From Lunularia cruciata (Eukaryota > Streptophyta > Marchantiopsida > Lunulariales > Lunulariaceae), in contig OX419758.1 in assembly GCA_948567375.1 (NCBI GenBank), positions 40,987,001-41,051,000 on the forward strand: a stretch of DNA of 64,000 nucleotides, in the 5' to 3' direction. The position numbers were made by a program, and so were the translations under genes. How positions within the stretch are numbered: position 1 is the first letter of the stretch; every line of letters starts with the position of its first letter. Positions 57,621-64,000 of this stretch are shown here, piece after piece. The notes under the pieces are model-generated. The model was not told the DNA's origin and did no database searches. It saw only the letters and a program-made list of their open reading frames with translations.

Positions 57621-59437
57621 ATGGCCATGGCAGCGACAGGAACGATGGCGTCCCTCGCGGGATCTATGAAGGGATTGACATTGAGCTCTTGCTCGAGCTC
57701 GATGTTCATGAACGGGGGAGAGACCAGCGGATTGTGCCAGCAATTCATCGTCAGCTCCCCCGTGAACCAACCGCTTACAATTGAAGCTGCTCACAAGAAG
57801 GGAGCTGGTTCGACTAAGAACGGTCGTGATTCCATTGCCAAGAGGTTGGGAGTGAAGATTTATGGTGATCAGCCCGCCAAGCCTGGGTGTATTATCGTTC
57901 GCCAACGTGGAACCAAGGTGTGTTTGTGCTTAGCTTTGGAAGTCTTCTGGTGGGATTGGAATGGGGATGGGGATGGGCTGTTTTGTCGCCTGCTGCTTAG
58001 AGCTATCTGTGCTTCTTTTTTCCTCATTCCCTCTGGCACTTAAAGGAATTTTTTGTGGGGCTCGTGCTGCCCTTTGCTGCTTGATTTAATGCCTTACCTC
58101 AGTATATGGGTGAAGAGTGTGACAGGCCCCAGAGCAGATGTTGTTTGTTGTTATTGCTCCCTGGGTGGAATTGCTTAATGGTTTTGTTGTGCTGTGTCTG
58201 AAATTCGCGAGGAGCTACTTAGTCCCTTTCGCTGGGGCTGTCTGATGTGCCCTTTTAGGAATGCTCTTAGGAATGCCGGACCTCGGTGAAGTTTGATGAC
58301 GTCCACCTATGCGAGAAATTATTAACCCTGCTTTTGCTGGTTGTGATGATAGTTCCACGCCGGAAAGAATGTCGGAATTGGAAGGGACTACACCATCTAC
58401 TCCTTGATTGACGGTTTGGTCAAGTTTGAGAAGTTGGGCCCCGATAGGAAGCAGGTAAGCTTTCTTGTAGTTAACGTATTTCCTTCTCATCGGAAGTCGC
58501 TCTCACGCAGTTCCGGGTATCACCCCCCTAATATCGTTTCCGAGATCCATATGTGGTTTCCATATTTTCTATGGATTGACTCAAGGAGAAGTGCAAATGC
58601 CTCAAGGTCAGTCTTAGCATTGTTGTACTGGAGCTCACTGGGAATTGCTCTCATAAACAGACCTGACAGAAAGAATGGAAGGGCCTGGTACTGAAGATAA
58701 AGCATGGGTTCTCGGTATGTGAAATTGTTACCAAGGAGGGGCCTGAGGTAGTTAGATGCCGGTAATGTCACCTTCGAATTGAACTTAGTTTTTACCTTTC
58801 AAGATTTAGTGATAGGAGGAAAATTATCAAAACCAAGCTGCGTGTTTGAACATTACGTGTATGGGGCAGCAGATATAGAAGCATCCTTACTAATTCATGG
58901 TCCCCTAGAATATTCGCCAGGGTTCCCTGATTCTATGATCTAAGTGTGTGAAGAGTTTCCTGATAGTCTTCTAGAAACAATATGTCCATGTGAATCTCTT
59001 ACGATTGCGGACGGTGAGTGCACTTTGTCTGATATATGCTGGCGGAACATATGTCGACATTTGTTCCAAAGCAATAGCGTGAAAGTAAAGCTATGAACGA
59101 GTTCTATGTACAATGTCCTTCAAAGCATGAGAAGGTTCTAGAGTGCCGCGTATTGAGCTCCCATGCAGTTAGGGTTGAAATTAACGTGTTTTTTGGTTTG
59201 CACTCTCCTTATTTGCAGATCAGTGTGTACCCCAACCTTGTTGAGAAAGTAGAGAACCCCAACAGTAGGAGAGTAAAGAGGCGGGAGGAATTCAGAGAGA
59301 AGAGGGAGAAGAGAAAAGCTTTCCAGCTATCTAAGTTCTTCGCAGATTCAGGACTTGTCCTAGCTGAAGGTTCCTCAGAGGAGTTTGTCCTCGCTTCCGT
59401 CCCAGAGGAGACAGAGGAAGAAACTGCCCAATGCTAG
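57621..59437 (+). CDS. RPL27: 50S ribosomal protein bL27, chloroplast precursor
   Basis: Nuclear gene for a plastid large-subunit ribosomal protein near the peptidyl-transferase centre. Exons are 57621-57917, 58353-58454 and 59219-59437, with GT-AG phase 0 introns and 205 aa in total. Residues 1 to about 56 are a Ser/Met/Gly-rich transit peptide. The mature part starts [16 protein letters not shown], the bL27 signature, then [40 protein letters not shown] and [16 protein letters not shown]. The C-terminal extension is basic ([15 protein letters not shown]) then acidic ([11 protein letters not shown]), as in plastid forms. It uses ATG 57621; a second in-frame ATG (57627) follows two codons later. 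A mitochondrial bL27 is less likely given the match to plastid forms and the tail. Confidence 0.93.
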
Positions 59438-62400
59438 TTCAGGTCATCTATCATTTTTTAGAGCACCGTGTATTTCAGTTGACTTCTCACCATTAGGAGA
59501 GGCTCTTCTTTGTATACCAACATTCTATATTGTTAGGAAATGTAAAAGACCAATTCGTCTGGATAAGAATTTTTCTTTGTCCTCTGCTTTCTCTCTTCCA
59601 GTTGCTTGTCTTCGAGTTTGAACAAGAGCCTATGAGACTGGTTCTTGTAGAGGATCGTGTGTTGCAGATGAATGGACTTATTACCCTCTTGTTTCTATCT
59701 GACACGCATGAAGCTACAGGGCAAGATGAAAATCTAGGGAAGAAGCCAAAATTTGCGAAAGTTCTTCGAGTAATCTTCGCTGTGAAGGTCGAGCTAGAAA
59801 GTTCAAGATATTAGAAATTCCACAGAAGGACCAAGAGTGGAGGGTGGGACTGGACTTTCTGGAGTTCATAGTACCCTCATCAAGAACGTTGTCCTCGAGC
59901 AGAGCAGAGATAACTCCGATAACAAGTCCTCAAGCTAAGTGTTGCTCGTGGAAGCTCCTGGGCCTAATCTCTCGAAGGTGAAGTGACCTTGAGTCTGCTT
60001 CGACTAAAAAGTTGCCAGGCCCGGAGCAAGTCACCACCCATCAGAGTCCTTGCCTTATCCTTGGCATGGAGGAATTTACGATAGTTGGATCTTCAAAGAA
60101 TAATACTTATACGAATGTGGCTCAATCAAGGGCAGGAAAGGCGTGGGTGATTGGCTTCTTATGTAAGGGGTTGACTTTACCATGACAACCTATGGAGAAT
60201 GAAGCAATGTACCGTAATCTTTCGCTAACAGACGGGACTCGACACCGTACATCACATGTGACAGTGAATAGCTGTTCATGAACTCCAGCGACTAGGATAC
60301 TGTGCCCAGATTCGTGGTTGTTAGCTGAGAGTTACGGAATCAACAATTCTAGATGGACCTCTTCATATTCCTTATCTGTAACATCACAGCATTTCTGTAC
60401 GATTTTATTCGGACTGAATTTCAATTCAAGGTAGGGCAGCCTGGTTTTCAGAGATATTAGTCTCGGTGCTCCTTAGCGTCACAGTCTACGAACTCTTGAA
60501 TCTCCTAGCTTTGAGCGGCTTGACTACCACGGACAACTGCCACCTAGGGCCTTAATTCCCGACTGGAAGCTGCACGATTTCAAACACCATACTCAATCTA
60601 AGACCCTTTCAAAACCTCAGGTGTCGCAGAGCTTTCTAAAGTCGGTGCACCTACAGGCCTGCTCTGCGGATGTTCGAAAGCACTGTACAAGGATTCAATG
60701 AAAACATGTGTCGGAAGAGAAATAGGATAAGAAAAATAAATCGCTCGTGCAACTTGTTACACTAGCCGAGGCAAAGTGCGGTTGAGTTTCAGCGGTAGCA
60801 TCTGTTCTCTAACTATCGGCAGTTAACGAACGAGGAAATCAATGGTATCCTAGATTCAAGCCAGCCCGACTTTTGCCGGAACTCAGGTGAATTACCCCGA
60901 CTTCCATCAATTGCTATTTATTCATCCCCGATGGATACCGTGCTCGCAAAGTTTCTATATTTCGTTGCTTGCAAACTCGAGAAATATTTGAAATAGCTTT
61001 GTAGCTTACTCTTTCCTCAGCAAGACGGGGTATGATAAAGCTTTTTAAGCCAGATAAGCCATCAAGCTGATAAGAGACGTACACTGAGGGACCTACAGCA
61101 CGAACAGTGTGGTCCATCCTGGACGCCCTTCGCTCAATATAAGAACTCATTTTAATTGTTGATGATTGTCAGCTTATTACGTCTTCCTCTTTTACCATAG
61201 TAAATGGTTCAAGGTGGAGCTTCATTACATCCGTAATCCCTTCATTCAAACCTTTCTCTCATCCACACAGTTCTTCTCTCATCAAAGCATTCATCCTCTC
61301 TCCTTACAAGTCATCAGTCCTGGAATTCTATCACGGTGTTCTGCGGTACTCCAGTTAGTATTGCAAAACCAGTCCTGGTTCAGACTTTCTTAAACACAAG
61401 GTGATGTTTCATCCTTTGCCTCTTTACATTCTGATCGGACTAAAGGTTTGCACTTTTCCTTGATGTATTGATAGTTTTTGCAAGCTTTATGTTATTTTCT
61501 AGTTGACACATCCATTCCTTGTACTACTAAGGCACGTCTTTGTTTGTGTCTTTGCTCTTTCTCTCAAATGGTGCAACTTCTTAGATTTAGCTCAACCTTG
61601 CATGAAGGCATTTTGACTTATATTGATTACTTTTCTCAATGAGGTATGGATATATTGTAGAAAATAGAAAATTGAAGCAGATTTGTATGTGGTTCAAGAT
61701 GATCAAGTTACAAACTCAGATGTTGTTGTTACAAATCCCACCTACAATGCAGTTTTGAAGAGAGTAATACATGCATATTCTCTAGATGAGATGGAGTGAC
61801 AAAGGCCAAGTTCTCCAAGTATAAAGGTATGTAACAAAGTTGCCTTTTTGTTCCTCTAGGTATCACGTTATATATAGCAATAGATATAGCATTTGATACA
61901 AAAAATTTAGGAATTGCACAAGAGCTTAACATACTAGAGAAAATTACAATAACATTCCTATTTAATAATTTACCTTAGATAGTGTATATCCATTATTTTG
62001 CAGAGAGTAGTAGCTAGTACAATTAATAAGAGAAAAATCACACTAGATGATACTTTTTTAGATGCTCTAGTTGCAGGTAGATTGTTTGAATTTACATAAC
62101 TATATCGTACAATATGTAGTAGAACCTCTTTTTTGTAGTTAGATTGTTTGATTTACATAACTATATCATACAATATGTAGTAGAACCTCTTTTGTGTTCT
62201 TCTGATGTTGGGGCTTATCACCATTTTACCTTGGATTTATTTTAGTTCTTGCTGTCTTTCTTGTTAGCGCTATTTTAGCTCTTAGGTTGTATTATTGTAA
62301 GGCTAGATGAGTTTTCGTGTCTTCCTTGTTAGCTTATGCATGTTCGTTTCCTGTATTAAATATCATATTAGTCAATTTTACAACATACTCTTTGGTCTCC

Positions 62401-62748
62401 TTACTCTCTTCTTCTCGCCATCTTCATAATCAATTTTGCCAAAGCATAAAACTTCTTACCAATCAAAACTCTTGTGCTAGTTTGTACTCAATAAAACATG
62501 TTATCCATGCACTCTTTGCCTTTGTGGGATTGCTCATAAATAAACCCGTTTTTATAAAAAAATATTGAAACTATCTTCAACTTCTCAAATATTCATCAGC
62601 GCCACTCGTAGGTGCTACGTGCTCGAAATTGAGACTTGCGCTGATTTTGCATAGATGCAAGGACAATGGTCACTTTTTGCTGCTCGGCAGTTGTTCATCT
62701 AAGCATGTAGATTTGACAAATTCCTTAACTTTACCATTCAACTATGAC
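59438..62748. other. RPL27 3' flank and intergenic region; no gene recognised
   Basis: About 3.3 kb. Short frames exist on both strands (e.g. 60914-61150 minus, 78 aa) but none shows a domain or a supported splice structure. 61400-62600 is AT-rich and holds a 52-bp tandem duplication at 62089-62193. Confidence 0.5.
62089..62193. repeat. 52-bp tandem duplication
   Basis: Two units AGATTGTTTGAATTTACATA... at 62089 and 62141 share ACAATATGTAGTAGAACCTC and are nearly identical. Confidence 0.8.
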
Positions 62749-62946
62749 CTACACTGTTTCCTTGGGAGGAAACTCGACTGGCTCTAACAAAATGTCCGGA
62801 AATGCTACTGGGTAACTTGATAGCTGAAGTAATGTGCCGTCAGTCACGCCTTCACCTTCCACGACAAGACCAAAGAGGGGCACGTTGCTGTTTGTAGATA
62901 CCATTTCGTCTGGTGCTTGAAGACTCAGCACAAAACTTCCTTCCAT
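62749..62946 (-). CDS. Small hypothetical ORF (65 aa), possibly an exon
   Basis: Starts MEGSFVLSLQAPDEMVSTNS and ends PVEFPPKETV. Its composition is balanced and protein-like, unlike most frames in this region. I recognise no family. It could be the last exon of a minus-strand gene, or chance. It lies about 190 bp downstream of the PurM-like exon on the same strand but does not match the PurM C terminus. Confidence 0.25.
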   Translation of the reverse strand: MEGSFVLSLQAPDEMVSTNSNVPLFGLVVEGEGVTDGTLLQLSSYPVAFPDILLEPVEFPPKETV

Positions 62947-63137
62947 TTCCCATGTTGGAAGTTAAGAATATCTCAGCTTCCTCTTATCCAGGCTGATACA
63001 AGTGGGCAAAACTGTCATCAAGGAGCTCTCTGATAAAAGATTTGATAAGACACCAAAGCGAATTGAAACACTAACTTCACAGCTTAGAAATGATCACAGG
63101 TGTTTACTGCAGGTGTTCACTGCTTAGAAATGGTTAC

Positions 63138-63295
63138 CTTCTGTAACCAATTAAACATAGGAGGCACTTTCCAAGTACCGACTTTCACATTGGCATCTAG
63201 ACCAAAAGAAAATTTTGCGGAATGTTACCGGTGAAACCCCCACCGGTGATGTGGGCAATGCCCTTCACTCCACCTCTTGAGATCGATTCAAGGAT
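63138..63295 (-). pseudogene. AIR synthase (PurM/PUR5) exon with a frameshift
   Basis: On the minus strand, after an acceptor-like GGCAG (63296-63300), the frame reads ILESISRGGVKGIAHITGGG then FTGNIP, the highly conserved ATP-grasp-like C-domain motif of phosphoribosylformylglycinamidine cyclo-ligase (purine biosynthesis, plastid in plants). A 1-nt loss after NIP shifts to KFSFGLDANVKVGTWKVPPM then FNWLQK, which also fits PurM. A donor-like GTAACC follows at 63137. No other PurM exons were found on either side within the window. It is either a stranded pseudogene exon or part of a gene beyond the right edge with a disabling or erroneous indel. Confidence 0.7.
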
Positions 63296-64000
63296 CTGCC
63301 ATCACCATTGGATAGCATCAAATTTAACATACATGAAACGAGACTGAAGATCACGGAACTTATTTCAACTGGATAGGTACATTTATACTAAAACAACTTT
63401 TGGAACCGTTCGAGATAAAAACTGAGGAACAATTGATAAATGCCCCTGTAGTTTTCACCATTTTGAAATATACGACTGGAAGTTAGTATAATTCGAAATA
63501 TGCACTCGTTACTGTAAGACGCACTCCCAAATAAATTGTTCTTGTATGTCTTTAACAGTGAATCCTATGTTCTGGTTTTGTTTCTTTCCGTTCAGTGAGT
63601 GTCAAGTTGCAGTAAACCGATGCTCCTTAGGAGAACCGGCTTCCAAGTATATATTATTCACTGCTTCTTGGGGGACTCTCCCCAAGAGTCCGTTCGAACT
63701 TCTTCTTGAACCTCGCTGGAAATATGAATACATCCATCGAAAGTACATCGTAAACTGGCGTGTTGGAACGCGTTCCAACACGACGAAGACCGAGCGATAT
63801 ACCAAAAGATGCTATTCATGAGGAATCATAAACCACGATCCAAAACTTTTAACATATACAAGAACCTTAACATAAACAGGAATGAATGGGTTAGAGATAC
63901 GTCCCACAAGAAAGAGACTGCGTCTTCAGGAACCGAGGGTATATTTGCAATTATATGAACTTACTTGGGCATGTTTCAAAAGTGTGAGAACTACAACTAC
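63296..64000. other. Right edge: no gene recognised; 24-bp palindrome
   Basis: Upstream side of the PurM-like exon. It contains a perfect palindrome CGTGTTGGAACG|CGTTCCAACACG at 63759-63782. Overlapping small frames on both strands at 63546-63821 arise from this symmetric region and show no domain. Confidence 0.5.

Noticed and set aside
60914-61150. 78-aa minus-strand open frame
   Set aside because: It has balanced composition but no recognisable domain, no partner exon and no conserved context. Not enough to call a gene.
1-64000. CRISPR arrays, bacterial operons, rRNA genes, organelle DNA insertions
   Set aside because: No regularly spaced repeats, Shine-Dalgarno-led gene clusters, rRNA signatures or organelle gene order were seen.

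Overview
This is nuclear DNA of a land plant. It holds two intact-looking, intron-containing plant genes: NOT3 of the CCR4-NOT complex (38094-49893, + strand) and the nucleus-encoded chloroplast ribosomal protein bL27 (57621-59437, + strand). These sit beside deeply decayed Ty3/gypsy and Ty1/copia retrotransposons. Intron sizes (about 0.1-2 kb), the TE types and a Penelope-like element with an N-terminal GIY-YIG nuclease fit a bryophyte or other early-diverging lineage better than a flowering plant. A liverwort is my best guess, but this is inference. There are no bacterial-type genes, CRISPR arrays or operons.

The left part (1 to about 34.47 kb) is a nested retrotransposon graveyard. CpG is scarce and TG/CA is abundant, as expected after long cytosine methylation. 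From left to right it holds: a fragment of LTR family A (1-469); a purine-rich 2.5-kb LTR (1632-4126); a plus-strand Ty3/gypsy pol (about 4.1-8.76 kb) that ends in a recognisable PHD finger and is split by LTR-like repeat B (5903-6591); minus-strand Ty3/gypsy no. 2, split by a 3.77-kb TG...CA unit called R3a (10938-14704); a second copy R3b (16624-22675), itself split by a 2.2-kb solo LTR, R4 (17458-19677); a second copy of repeat B (22819-23510); minus-strand Ty3/gypsy no. 1 with its family A 5' LTR (23511-28565); the gag and 5' LTR of minus-strand Ty3/gypsy no. 3 (28566-30233); and a plus-strand Ty1/copia body with its probable 3' LTR (30234-34472), which carries a family A solo LTR (31367-32104) with a perfect 5-bp target-site duplication.

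The right part (about 34.5-64 kb) has normal CpG content. After an AT-rich spacer comes NOT3, reconstructed here as 15 coding exons (all introns GT-AG, about 908 aa, one acceptor uncertain). Its long introns hold a dispersed palindromic repeat family. A degenerate Penelope-like element (about 53.72-56.72 kb, - strand) lies between NOT3 and RPL27. Near the right edge is one minus-strand exon of AIR synthase (PurM/PUR5) with a 1-nt frameshift.

Most worth following up: (1) R3, a unit with integrase-type termini and target duplication that encodes an unrecognised long acidic/coiled-coil protein and lacks paired LTRs; (2) a Ty3/gypsy polyprotein with a PHD finger after its integrase; (3) a permuted (endonuclease before RT) Penelope-like element in a land plant; (4) the palindromic repeat family in and near NOT3.
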